Below are positions 12,435-50,300 of a DNA stretch of 64,000 nt, piece after piece (within the stretch, counting starts at the first letter, position 1; each line of letters starts with the position of its first letter). The DNA comes from Metridium senile (Eukaryota > Cnidaria > Anthozoa > Actiniaria > Metridiidae), in the NCBI GenBank assembly GCA_949775045.1, contig OX459095.1, positions 28,105,564 to 28,169,563 on the forward strand, given 5' to 3'. The notes beneath the pieces are model-generated. The model ran no database searches. It saw only the letters and a list, made by a program, of their open reading frames with translations, and was not told the DNA's origin. The translations under genes were made by a program, and so were the position numbers.

Positions 12435-12635
12435 AATGATGGTTATATAAACCCTTTTAGTTCTGTATGCAAATTGCACATTTCAGACCACATGACATTC
12501 CCCTGAGAGTTGTTCTTTTACGTCAAGCATGAAAATATTTATGCATAACAAATGATTAAATCCAAAGGGAATGAACATGTGGTTTGAAATGGGAAAATAA
12601 ACATTGAAGCTGAATAGGTCTATTGGTACAATTAT
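12435..12635. repeat. Dispersed element, copy 1 (second copy at 32,603-32,785)
   Basis: About 180 bases from CCCTTTTAGTTCTGTATGCA to GTCTATTGG are shared at high identity with 32,603-32,785. There the ends read AATAGACCC and GGGTCTATT, a terminal inverted repeat. Confidence 0.65.
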
Positions 12636-13904
12636 AATAGTGATGGTAATACTTGTAGTGGTGGTGATAATAATATGCTGCTGTTGCTGATATGTTAGTG
12701 GACAAAGTGGTAATAGTGATGATGGAGATGAAGGTGATAACAATAAAATGATGATAATAGTAAAGCATGGTGAAATAAATAATGGTGATAATATTTAATA
12801 ACGCTGATAAAAGTAAAGTGGAGATAATATAATAATAAATAATAAAATATAGATAATAAATAATATAATAATGGTATAAAGTTGATAGTAATAATGGTGG
12901 TTATTAATGATAATCATGAAGTGATGAGGATAAAATTGAGAGAAGACATTGGGAGAAAGAGGGAAGGTGGTGGTATTTGGTATTGGTCAATGCTTAATAA
13001 CAGATAGTCCTGATTAAATACCAGTTCTTCTTCTTGAACAACAGTTCTGTATATGTAGACCTGAACAATGAGAAAGTTTTCATCAGTTTATATGACTGTT
13101 TTTAATAACTAATCATTAATTGCTGTTATGGTTTGAAAGATCATTCATCTGTTTATAAACTAATTATTGTTGTCGAATATATATAAGGAACAAACGTACA
13201 ATTATTGATTTTATAGTTAAATACTATATTACTTGTAGCTATTTTAATCTATAGAACAATTTTAGTTAACATAAGTTATTGTGCTACAGTTACAATGTAC
13301 GAGGGTTTCGAGTTTTTAAAGTAAAGTATTCTTATCTTAATACAAGCGGCATTCTCATCAAATCATTCTGTTTTAACTCCTCAATTTCCACAAACAATAG
13401 CTTACTAGCACAAAAGAACACTTTGGTTCAATTTCCAAGCGATTTTAACGGTAAGAAAGCTCATTTTGAACAAGCAATGCCAAACAAACCGTTGCAACCG
13501 TTGGCGCTGAAAAATGAATTTCAAAGGGAAACACCCCCAATTAGGAATGGTAACTAGTTATCAGACTCCTCTTTGTCGATAATTCTCAACAAAGGAAGCC
13601 CAATATAGAAAGAAAGTCAGAATTCCGGTTTGTTGCTTGCGTAGGAGGCTATATACAACCTTGGATAAGGAAAGTAAAGAGTAAAAACGAATTAGTAAAT
13701 TCGATCTACCATGTTGATGTAAAATATCGATTTAGTAATTTATAATAAGTAGACATAGCCTTAGGAACTTTAGTAGAGAAGGCTAACATGCAGCCAGCTG
13801 TTTAATTATTAATTTATGGTAGGACACAACGATGTTAGAAGGATTCATAATAATGCATCAGTATTCCAAGAAGCCCCCCAAAAATAATAATAATGGAATA
13901 GAAG

Positions 13905-14248
13905 GAAGGTGGAGTAAAATGAACTCCATCTAACATTACTCCAAAATAGCAGAGTCAATTTCACTCTATGCATCGATATGTAAAGGAGTAAAATTAACTC
14001 ACGCATGCTTTTACTCCAAAAGCACAGTAAATTTTACTCGCTTTTAACAATGCATTTATCCCTTACGTAACACAAAACAAACTGACATGCATGGGAGAGT
14101 AACATTTACTCCCATGAGAGTATAATGTACTCTTGTCAGAGTTAAATTTACTCCTATAAGGGAGTCAATTTTACTCTCATAAATTTTACTCCGCTTTGAA
14201 GAGTAAATTTAACTCCAGTACTAGAGTGAATTCAACTCCCTGAAAATA
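13905..14248. repeat. Right cluster of GAGTAAA/TTTACTC palindromes
   Basis: Mirror of the left cluster: repeated GGAGTAAA, GAGTAAATTTAACTCC and related palindromes, forming the right subterminal region of the element at 8,076-14,254. Confidence 0.8.
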
Positions 14249-14254
14249 ACAGTG

Positions 14255-14752
14255 TGGACATTAAAAATGCCTTTTTGTGGTTCCTGATCATGGCTCTGTA
14301 CTCGGACCTATTGCCATGATAGCTTAGGTCTACATCTGAGTGTTTTACTTATTTATAAACTGACTACATGAGACTAAATTCACAACAATTACTTGTGTTT
14401 TCCTTTATCTCCTCTTGTTTTTATGATACCTTTCGGGTACATCAACCGGGGTAACACATATCAACGATAAACATAATTTTCAGATTCAGATATCTTTGAG
14501 TTTTTTTCTATTTGCTGATGATACAAATATACTTTGTGCTAGTAAAGACTTCAAATATTTACAATCCATGCGTAACAGTCCAGATTGTTCTCAAATTTGA
14601 TAACCCAAATACAGTTGACTCGCAAAAAAAACGACAACTCTCTACTGCTGGCCTTTCTAAAAATTTTTCATTATTTCCAGGCCCGTAGAGTATTGTAATG
14701 TTATTGTTATTTTATAAAAGTGACTGAATCTGAAATCTGAATATGTGAAAAA
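14255..14752. other. 3' flank of copy 2, nothing recognised
   Basis: AT-rich sequence following the stop codon of copy 2 on its strand. It should hold the 3' UTR, but no polyadenylation site is firmly assigned. Confidence 0.4.
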
Positions 14753-41369
<26,617 letters not shown>

Positions 41370-41371
41370 TT

Positions 41372-41525
41372 TAGCCTAACCAACGAGGCTACGGTTTATG
41401 TCGACTGTCAACTTTGCGTTATAGCTAGAGAAAGCTCTGATCTGCTGTTTGAAGATGCTTATTAGTGAGCTGAGAAAGCTCAAGTGTTTATGATAAAACA
41501 ATTAGAGTAAATAAAAAATGGTAAC
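41372..41525 (-). promoter_or_regulatory. Conserved 5' UTR/promoter-proximal block, copy 2
   Basis: Aligned with 840-985 and 54,667-54,805. It shares AAAGCTCTGATCTGCTGTTT and ACAATTAGAGTAAA. Probable transcription start region of copy 2. Confidence 0.4.
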
Positions 41526-42930
41526 TTAGACAACATAAAACTTTAGGTTGTACATCCCGGGGGGGTGGGGGGGGGGGGGGAGTTTTATTTCGCTCTTTAA
41601 AGAAAAATTAACATTAATTAAGTTAATTAAGTGACAACTATTTACAACATACTAGAATATTTTTAAGAATAATAATTATTACAATAAATATGGATATATA
41701 GTATGAATGAAATAGTTGTTAGTTTGATATGTTTACTATATTTTTTGAAAGTTAATAGTTATGCAAATTAATTCTATTCTTTAAAAAAATATAGTAAATG
41801 AGCATGAAGGCTAAATAAACTGGAGAGTTTTCGAGTTAGCCTCCATTTCTGTCGTATTGAGTTACCAGAATTGAATATCAGGTATAAAGAGCAGAAAAAT
41901 ATGTTTAAGCATTTTTTGAAATAATATAGAATATAGTTTTAGAAATAGAAAAAATATATATATATAATTTAGCAAAAATATATATGATGTAAACAATTGG
42001 AATTTTGAATTATATGAAGCAATTAAGTAATAATTGGAAACAGCGTTTATGATTGACTAAAAGAAAATACTATTTTACTATTAATAGGTTTTTCATACCA
42101 TAAAATAGGTTTTATATGCTTTAAACTATTCTTCGTTTTCACGTGGCGTCATCGAAAAACCAAAAACCGAACAAAACATCGTATAATAATACTTTTGAAA
42201 TATGTTTGAGAAACTATTGATATGACTAACATGAAAAAGTTTGAAGTCATTCCGATGTTTTGCTCTCAAGTTTATATGAGGGCCCAAAGTCTGTCACGCA
42301 AGACCGTCACGCGTTTCTTATTAGCGACAAAACTCAAAACGAATTCACCCTAGATGGAAGATTATACCTTAGGCATGTTAAGAGTATTCATTTTGAGTAT
42401 ATTTCAGTAAAAGATATTGAAAAATATCGAAACTTTCGTCATAATAAGCCTTGAAGTTTCGCCCGCTTTGCTGGTGGTATTGACATGTCCACCAGAACGC
42501 TTTCGCCATACATTTCTTACCAACAGCGCGTCATGTTTGATTGTCAATAATTCCGAAACGAAATGCTCTATAAAATATTATATAAGTTATATTTTATTAA
42601 GATGCGAAATTAAAATCTTGAAAATGATAATCCCGTAGGTGAAAACGATCTCCCAATTAGGAAAGTGACATGTTTATACAGATTGTCATATATTAAGTTC
42701 ATTATTTCCTTGTCTTAATTGATATTTCTGATAGTGGCTTATATGTCTGACTTGTGTTTCGGTTTTCAAGTAGGCAGCTGCTACCTGTCTAATGACGCAA
42801 ATTGAACCCGGGGGAGAGGGGGTGCACACAATTATATTTGCTACACTGGAATGCATCGTTGGATCGGATAAAAGTTGATTTGTTTTGAGCAGAAAATGCA
42901 TAGCTTTTTTCTTGTTTAGTGCAAGTATCT
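41526..42930. other. AT-rich upstream flank of copy 2 with a LINE 3' UTR fragment
   Basis: A poly-G run lies at 41,557-41,580. 41,807-41,880 (GGCTAAATAAACT, AGTTAGCCTCC) resembles the LINE 3' UTR at 24,100-24,150. The rest shows no supported gene. Confidence 0.5.
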
Positions 42931-42939
42931 TAAACAGGG

Positions 42940-43175
42940 TGAGGGATTATTATTATTTGGACCTTATATAAAATATGGTCGTGTAAGGGACGGATGAGAC
43001 TAGGAAGTTAAAATCCCTTAATATATCGAACAAACATCGATTCTCAAACAAATAGCAGGGTCAGGGATTACTGTTATTTGGACCTTATATAAAATATGGT
43101 CGTGTAAGGGACGGGTGAGACTAGGAAGTTAAAATCCCCTAATATATCGAACAAACATCGATTCTCAAACAAATA
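42940..43175. repeat. Tandem duplication of about 117 bp
   Basis: GGACCTTATATAAAATATGG, then GACTAGGAAGTTAAAATCCC and CAAACATCGATTCTC occur twice in a row here and once at 55,040-55,145, the matching flank of copy 3. The duplication is therefore specific to the copy 2 flank. Confidence 0.85.
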
Positions 43176-43369
43176 GCAAACTGGTGAAAGAAATATCGAG
43201 CAAACCACTTGGCCCAAACACCCATAAAATATCCTAACATTAATTCCTTGTACGTGCAGATATTTGCGTTGAATTATCATATTTTAGAGAATTGAATGGG
43301 ATAAGATGACTCTTGAATACATCTTAATCATACTTATGTAAATACACCTGATTGGTGTCATATAACAAT

Positions 43370-43850
43370 TGAAAAATAACAAACAGGAAATTGATAAGGA
43401 ATTGGCGTAATAACTTTACTGTTTTGAAGAAATAGACTGACATTTTGGAGATTATCTCGTTGGTATATACTAAAACAGTTGTTCTCATTTTTAGTGGGAT
43501 TTAAAACTCTGTTAAAATGTGCAACCTTTTTAGCAACTTATCTTGCAAAAAGCGTTGAGACAAAAGAATTGCACAAAGTAGAGTTCTTTTGCACTGCAAC
43601 TTGCAATGCCATATTTTCAAGCATTGCGAGACAAGTTACTAAGGAAACTACTCAGTGTAACAGCGCCTTTAGAATGGAAATAAATGAACTTTATCAATTG
43701 TATATTTTTTCATTTTAATAAATATGCAATTAGCATTTGAATATTGCCATTAGGTGTAAATGGAAGCAGGGAATTATTTGTGCTATAAGAATGAGAAATT
43801 TGCACTAACGGCAGATAACGTAGCCTATACCACAGGCAGCCCAACTAGTC
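43370..43850. repeat. Upstream flank homologous to 1,480-2,010
   Basis: Shares GGAAATTGATAAGGAATTGG and the following text with copy 1's flank. It marks the edge of the duplicated unit. Confidence 0.7.
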
Positions 43851-44705
43851 TATCTGAGGAAATTTTTTTAAAGTGAATAATTTTTTTTTACTGCACACCT
43901 ATCGAAAAAAAGTACTACTTGACTTGAGCGCGCGGGTGGGCTTCCTGTGTTGCTTGGTTAGTCGGTCGGAAAACAGAATCGCACGCGACTTTCTCAGTCA
44001 CTCACGATAGAAATCGAAGAAAGTTACATTTTGTGTCGACAAGGTGTGAAACTAGATGGCGTGGATCAATAGAGGTGCGTCCCAGCTTGCATAGGCACGG
44101 AAATTCATCGACGAGCGCCGAAAGCAAACAGCCAGTGTGTGACATTTCTTTCAATGTTTATTGAAATGCTTATACATAAGTATAGTGAATTTTACTATGT
44201 GACATTTTCATTCAAAGTGTATTTATATAATTTATAGTTTATTTTAACCCCTTTTTTATGCTCGGAGATGATCACACTTTTTAATGTAGTTGAAGAGCAA
44301 CGTAAAGATTATATTCGAAGAAAAATTAAATTTTCTTGGCATCGCTGATTTACTACGCGCGAAAATAAGTTTTGTCACGTGACCGAGTTTAAGATTTTGT
44401 CAAAATACTACGTATATACGTATACCTTCTTCGAGAGACTTTTCGAGAACATCGCGTGCGAAAAGACAGGCAGTCGATTTGAGGATTGGTTTTAGAAAAT
44501 GAGAATAAAATTATTTTTATACTGCGCGCCGAGCACCATATTGAAAAATACCTGATTTGTTTTTAGTCTTTGAGCGCCAGGTTGGAGTTCCTGTGGTGTA
44601 TTTGTTTGTCGAGTTCGCAAGTACGATAAAAATCAAAGAAATTAAACAGTTAGTTATTCTATTTTAGTGCATATGGTCCGTAACAATATATTAGCTACAT
44701 AAAGA
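43851..44705. other. Intergenic sequence with no supported gene
   Basis: Contains moderately CpG-rich patches (43,930-44,110) and AT-rich stretches. No ORF or repeat was recognised with confidence. Confidence 0.45.
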
Positions 44706-44709
44706 GTGT

Positions 44710-44900
44710 AGATAGACCCAATCGGCTAACGCGTTGCTATGTACGTTTCCACCCTATTCAAATATTTTGGGAATTATATTCGTTATCTTATTTGTTTCCA
44801 TATCACGTGGAAAATATTTGGAACAAAAGCTGTTATTCACAGAGGCTTTGAATTGGGTGGAAACGTACATAGCAACGCGTTAGTCGATTAGGTCTATTGC
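44710..44900. repeat. MITE-like inverted-repeat element
   Basis: ATAGACCCAATCGGCTAACG then GTTGCTATGTACGTTTCCACCC is mirrored by GGGTGGAAACGTACATAGCA then GCGTTAGTCGATTAGGTCTAT. Arms of about 45 bases, 190 bases in total. Confidence 0.8.
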
Positions 44901-44959
44901 CCTTATATTTCTTTTTTATTCCAAATTAATGAGCCCCATTATGCCCTTTGGACTTGGAA

Positions 44960-45150
44960 CGCACTATTTTCAGTATACACCGAATCGAAATATGGCGTTT
45001 CATTTTAATAACTATTGTTCTTGACTGACTAGCCTCTCATTCATGTGAAAACGCCATTGTGTTTCAACGTAAACACGAGGCTAGTCAGTCAAGAACAATA
45101 GTTATTAAAATTGGACGCCCAATTTCGATTCTGTGTATAAGATCTATATG
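44960..45150. repeat. MITE of the family at 29,815, palindromic copy
   Basis: AATAACTATTGTTCTTGACT then GACTAGCCTC is mirrored by GAGGCTAGTCAGTCAAGAAC. Outer ends CGAATCGAAATATGG and TTTCGATTCTGTGTATA match the other copies. Confidence 0.75.
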
Positions 45151-45620
45151 TATTCAACGTTTGAAATACAGTTGACTTTCTCGTAACGACCATAGTATTA
45201 TTAGTGGCACCACAAGTTTAGTAGTATTAAACTTTGGTGCCATATGCTAAAACAAGGCAAGTACCATACAGACGAAATTTGGACAATTTCTTTTATTTTC
45301 TTTGGAGGAATTTTCATTTGACATTTAAATCTTATTTAAAATCTTTTAAGCAGTCATTAATTACAATATTTTTTTTACTACAAATTAAACTTCTTTGTCT
45401 ATGCAAAGACATCTTGTTTTTGTATTCAGCAGAACTGAATGTTACAATGTGCACATATTCAAAGATAGCTATCGTTATTGTAAAATACTTAAGTATAAAA
45501 AGTACAGTATGTCATTTAATATTATTTTATACAAATGTCTTCGTAAATTTCAAATTCCGAACGTTATCATTCTAATCTTAAATCAGAAGGAAATTAAAAT
45601 ACATTATTTTTTTTCGGTCC
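45151..45620. other. AT-rich sequence, no supported gene
   Basis: Two overlapping ORFs (45,234-45,575 and 45,395-45,646) have no recognisable domain, and their composition matches the surrounding AT-rich DNA. Confidence 0.4.
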
Positions 45621-45624
45621 GGTA

Positions 45625-46790
45625 TCCTGTGATTCGCGCGCTGTGATTGGCTAGCGAGCGGGCCAGTTTTTCACGATCTGCCCGGTCCGCGGTATCCTGT
45701 TCGTTGGTTTTTGAAAAATTTGAAAAATCTTCTTTAATAGGTAATTGTTAATTATGGTAATATTTATCGATCAAAATAGTAGGAGATCTAGACTAGAATT
45801 CTGAATTCACCAAATGACACTGACAGAATGCGATAACCGACTGAGAGAAAATTAAAAGCTACGTGGCGAGCATTGTTTTTGCAAACATTTTGACAAGCAA
45901 AAGTTGAGAAAATCAAATCAATATTGCAAAACCTCACGAGAGAATACACAAAGTTTTTTTTAATTTTCTAAAGAATATAAAGCTCGTTCACATACCTCAA
46001 TAATAGTTGAAAAATATACTTGTAGTTTTTATCATTCCTTGTAAACATAGTTAATAGATTATTAACTATGTTGTAAACAACACGGCGGTGAATTGAGCTA
46101 TCTTTTGATGAGATATGTCGTTGCTTTTCAGTCACTTTTAAATGCTATAAATTCACGAGAAGTTTATGTACAAAGTCTACAACGTTTTTGAAGTAAGGAA
46201 GTGTTCTTGTCTTTCTTTTTCTGCACACAAAAGGATAAACAATCTTGAAAAGGTCGATTTGCTTGATTCAAAGTCCTGTCAGCGATCCTAATGCTTTCAA
46301 CTTTCATCTTCTACATAAATTACGACACAGACAAATTAATTCCTTCAACAGTTGTCGGTGACTTCGAATAAATTTCTTATTTCTTATCATTTATCGAAAA
46401 ATAAGCTTCAGTAGGCTTTTTTCTTGATGCAAACGTCCACAAGAACGACGAATTTCAACTCGTTTCAACATCCATCTTGGTTCACTCAGTGTTCGTGTCA
46501 GCTAAAATCCTTTGTAAAACTTGTTTTTTGTTTCTTGACTTTCTTTGATGTTGAGATATAAACAAAACCCTTTCTCTTTAAACGATATTTGATTTGGAAT
46601 GATGGAGAAAGCTGCAGTAATTTAAAATATTTTGGCATTAAAATGTTTGTAAGTTTGTCGAGGCGCCGTCACACTGAATGAAAACCGGTTTCTGACAACC
46701 CGCTCTTTTTCAGTAAAACTACTGGGAAGCCATTTGAAAGCAACGCGCGTCGTAAAATATCAAAAACATTAATTTAATATAGAGAGAGAA
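45625..46790 (-). mobile_element. 1.2-kb non-coding DNA element, copy B (inverse of 33,740-34,937)
   Basis: Homologous over its length to copy A in opposite orientation; for example GCTAAAATCC, AACTTGTTTTTTGTTTCTTG and CATCCATCTTGGTTCAC. It lies about 430 bases beyond the truncated end of copy 3. Confidence 0.65.
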
Positions 46791-47105
46791 TAAAAAATAC
46801 CTACAGATAAATGCTATGTGTAAATATTTGTGTATAAATACAACCAACCCTTTGTTTTTTGCTCAAATTCGCCGCCATCGTGCAACATACGATGACGCTT
46901 TCGACCGATGAAGGTTGAAGTTTCCATGCAAATACGCGTATTATTCAATATTTAACCATAACTTTTTCTTCAAATTTTGAACACATGCAACTTTTGTAAT
47001 TCTTTATAAATGTTTAAAATAAAAAATGGGGGTCACCGTATTCGTTTTCAAGATATGATCAGAAATCTTGCTGCAAATACCGAAAAATCGCTCGCCATCT
47101 TGTTT

Positions 47106-47162
47106 CGTGGAACGCCTGGATTATTTTATGAATGAAAATAAATCCTCCAGGCGTTCCACGGC
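47106..47162. repeat. Hairpin just downstream of copy 3 stop codon
   Basis: CGTGGAACGCCTGGA and TCCAGGCGTTCCACG are perfect inverted copies with a loop of about 25 AT-rich bases. It could be a small MITE or influence transcript 3' ends. Confidence 0.7.
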
Positions 47163-47216
47163 GCGTGCGGAAAGGATGCGCAGAAACAATGCCCGCGAAC
47201 GTCCTTAATGAGCCTT

Positions 47217-47390
47217 CTAATGTCCATAAGGATCCATCAAAGAAGCGAACACAGCTAAATGGTCGCATTCACAGGTAGTCACGTGTTTGTTGGATTCGCA
47301 AGGTACCAGGCTACAACCGTCTGTGAACCAAGTGCTTGGTAACCCTTCTTTCCAAAACACACAGGTTTGTTGTAGGGCTGGTTCGATTAC
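47217..47390 (-). CDS. Copy 3 exon 12: altered GPS and early stop
   Basis: Reads [18 protein letters not shown] and [20 protein letters not shown], then TAG. The four GPS cysteines are kept, an extra one is gained (VPCESN where copy 2 has VPSESS), and the catalytic Thr is Ala. Copy 2 continues Arg-Pro into a GTAAGT donor; here no donor follows. Confidence 0.9.
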   Translation of the reverse strand, partial: VIEPALQQTCVFWKEGLPSTWFTDGCSLVPCESNKHVTTCECDHLAVFASLMDPYGH

Positions 47391-50300
47391 CTAACCAAGA
47401 CAAAGACGTTAGTTAGCCTTATTCACTTTCTACTCCTTTGCAATGGGAAAGACTGGAAAGGAGGATGAGGCACTGCTGTCACTCATCCTCATGATATGTA
47501 AATAGTTACAGTTGAATAGTGCAACATTGATTAGCTTACAACAGACTTAAAAAAATAAATTTGCACTTTCTAGTGTTGACGTTTAGCAAACTACAAATGT
47601 CCCACATAAACTCAATTGTAGACCCAATGAGAGAGTAATATGCCAATAATTGCTATTATTAAAGTTGCTAGTTCAGGGCGCCATTAAAATCACCCCGCAG
47701 GGTCAAATGGCAAGGGGGTTGGCTCAAATAACCAGTGGCTGGTAAAATCACGATGTGACCGGGTAAAATCATCACGTGACTAGATCAACTCACCCAGGGA
47801 CTGGGTAAAATCACCCTGTGACTGTGTTAAATCACCCACACTCATAATACCTTGTTATTCTTTATTGTAATTTTAACTTTTTGGTCAAGTCTTCTGAAAG
47901 ATGGTGGATCAACCAAACTTGAAAATATTGTTGCATTTGATGCCAAGTAGTCGTCTTCTCTGACTTGATTGGCTAGGTGTGGACACTGAAATAAAAATAA
48001 CATATAGTAAAACTCCTAGAAGAATATTGGCAAAGTTATAGTTGAAAAACATTGTACATTTTGTATCATTGCAGGAGCTTTATGAATTTTTCGTTTTTGT
48101 GCATTAAACCCATTAAGAATGAAGGATTTATTTTTTAATGAAGAATACTGTTACTATTGCGATTGCAGTTGCAGTTGCAGTTGCGAGTACGATTACTGAG
48201 CAATTAGGATGCGATGATTATGACAATCATTTTAATAATGATAATGATTACTTGTAGGAAAACTATTATAAAAATGAATACCTTGTTGACTCCTTGAAGA
48301 CGCATAACATTGTGTAAAGTCTTGTACAGAATATTGACTACATGATAATCGACATCACCACAGAACAACGCTGACGGGAGATACAAGGAACTTTGAAACT
48401 TTGCATACTCAAACGTTAGTCCTGTTTTCTTTGCCTGAATCAACAAACATATAATGGTCATACCACTGGAATAACAGCAGCCAAATTTTCAATATTTATC
48501 AAACCTTATTTTGCTGGGTGATTCTATCCAATTTCATGACTATGTTTGCTGTTTCGATCAACACACTAGAATCGTCCGATATTTCTTTGGCCAGCTGAAG
48601 TCCATACTTATCCAAAGTAACCATCAGGCGATCCCACAATGCCTTGTCACCCTTGATAGACAAGAAATAAAAATAGATAAATACGTCAAGCATTAGGAAA
48701 GAAGGACAATATAATTGTAATTATGTTCCCTTTATGTCAGAAACACTGTTTATATTTATTTATTTTACCATTTCTTTCTGATCTTCAAACTGTATCCAGG
48801 AATTCATATTTATCGGTTCCAAAATATTGCTGCAGATGCCAAGAAAGTTTTGTCGATCACTGCTCGAAGTGATACTAATGTTCCTGTTGGTTAGGAGTGA
48901 TAACAACTTCACTGACACGTCAAGATCCCCTCCATTTAGTCGTTGTTTCTTGGTGGCGTTCTCCAGAGCATGAAGCAAACCACTTGCATTGGAAGGTGGT
49001 ATGTAATCAACTGACAAGAGTGCTTTAGCCTGTAATGTTTTAAAAAGTATTACTAGATGTTGATGCATGATCTAGAAAACTGTACAAAACATTGAGTGTA
49101 ATCGTGTTACAGTTATTTGAAAGAACTCATTACATAAAAGAACATTGCATTGCAATGCGCTATTTCTAAAACATCGGTTCTGAGATTGTAGTCTTTTCTG
49201 ATCCGTTAACCATTTTGGAAGTGGTGCTTACGTACGTAAACTCGTAAACTCATTGCATGATTAATTTGATATAATTTGATAGAAGTTCCGTCTACGCTTT
49301 TACACCATATATAGTAGAAGGCAATTATAGGATGTACACCACACGGGACACACTCAACTCACAAGATGAAGCCAAGAGGTCGAGAGTATAGAGTGTACTC
49401 TTTCATTCGTGTAACATTTTTCATTATTATGATATCATATTCCTTTGTTGAAGTTATGTCGCGACTATGACATCCTTTATGACAGAGGTAAATAACTTAT
49501 ATAGAATATGGACGGAATCCAAATATGGCAACCTGCTTTTGTTTCTGATTTGCTAGCCTCGGCCGGTTCAAGTTGGAACACAATGTGTATGAGAGGCTAG
49601 TAAGTAAAGTAGAATAGTTATCCAGAGTGTTCCCCATATTTCGATTCTGTGTATACGATCTATAACAATACCTGGTGTAGGAGGTTTTCAAATTTGACTG
49701 ACAACCAGTTGTCTGGCAGGTCTGCGATAGAAAGGTTAAATTAACTCGTTAATAAATAGATTAATTTAAACCAAACAAACAAATAAGCAAACAAACAACT
49801 GAAGCAAATAAACCAAGCAAATAAACAAACGAATACATTCATAGAATACATCACTTGTGTCTCACCTTTTACTATCAAAACAAAACTCTGACATCCAACG
49901 ATACTATCCTCTGGTCTGGAATCATTTCCTATGCAACAATAGTATCTTCCTGCATCTGATAGGGCTGTCTTAGTGATTGTCAAGGTATGGTTTTCCAGCT
50001 TAGCAAGATTAGAAAACATATACTTTGTAGGATTTGCTAAAGAAAGTAAAGGAAGGAAACATATAGATTGAAACTTAACGAATAAATGAGTAAATACGTA
50101 AACAAATGAAATATTAATAAGTAGTTTAATATATATATATATATTAATGAGTGAATGAATGAAAAATGGATGAATTATTGAATAAAACTATCCATCACAT
50201 CCATCTCATCCATCACATCCATCACATCCATCCATCCATCAATTGATTATTGTGGGGTCAGTGGGAGTGAAACACGTAAACGAAGCCGACGAAATGGATA

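Larger units (their letters stand above)
8076..14254. mobile_element. CACTA/EnSpm-like non-autonomous DNA element with palindromic subterminal arrays
   Basis: The ends are inverted copies: CACTGTTATTTTCA then GGAGT at 8,076, and the reverse complement ending TGAAAATAACAGTG at 14,254. A TG dinucleotide flanks each end (8,074-8,075 and 14,255-14,256), which fits a 2-bp target duplication. About 340 bases inside each end are packed with short palindromes around GAGTAAATTTACTC. CACTG termini, a 2-3 bp duplication and subterminal repeats are hallmarks of CACTA/EnSpm elements. No transposase is seen; the interior is low-complexity DNA plus nested elements. Family assignment is inference. Confidence 0.6.

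Noticed and set aside
47059..47268. 69-codon ORF reading out of the GPS exon in another frame
   Set aside because: It is a different frame from the conserved GPS reading. The true frame ends at 47,217.
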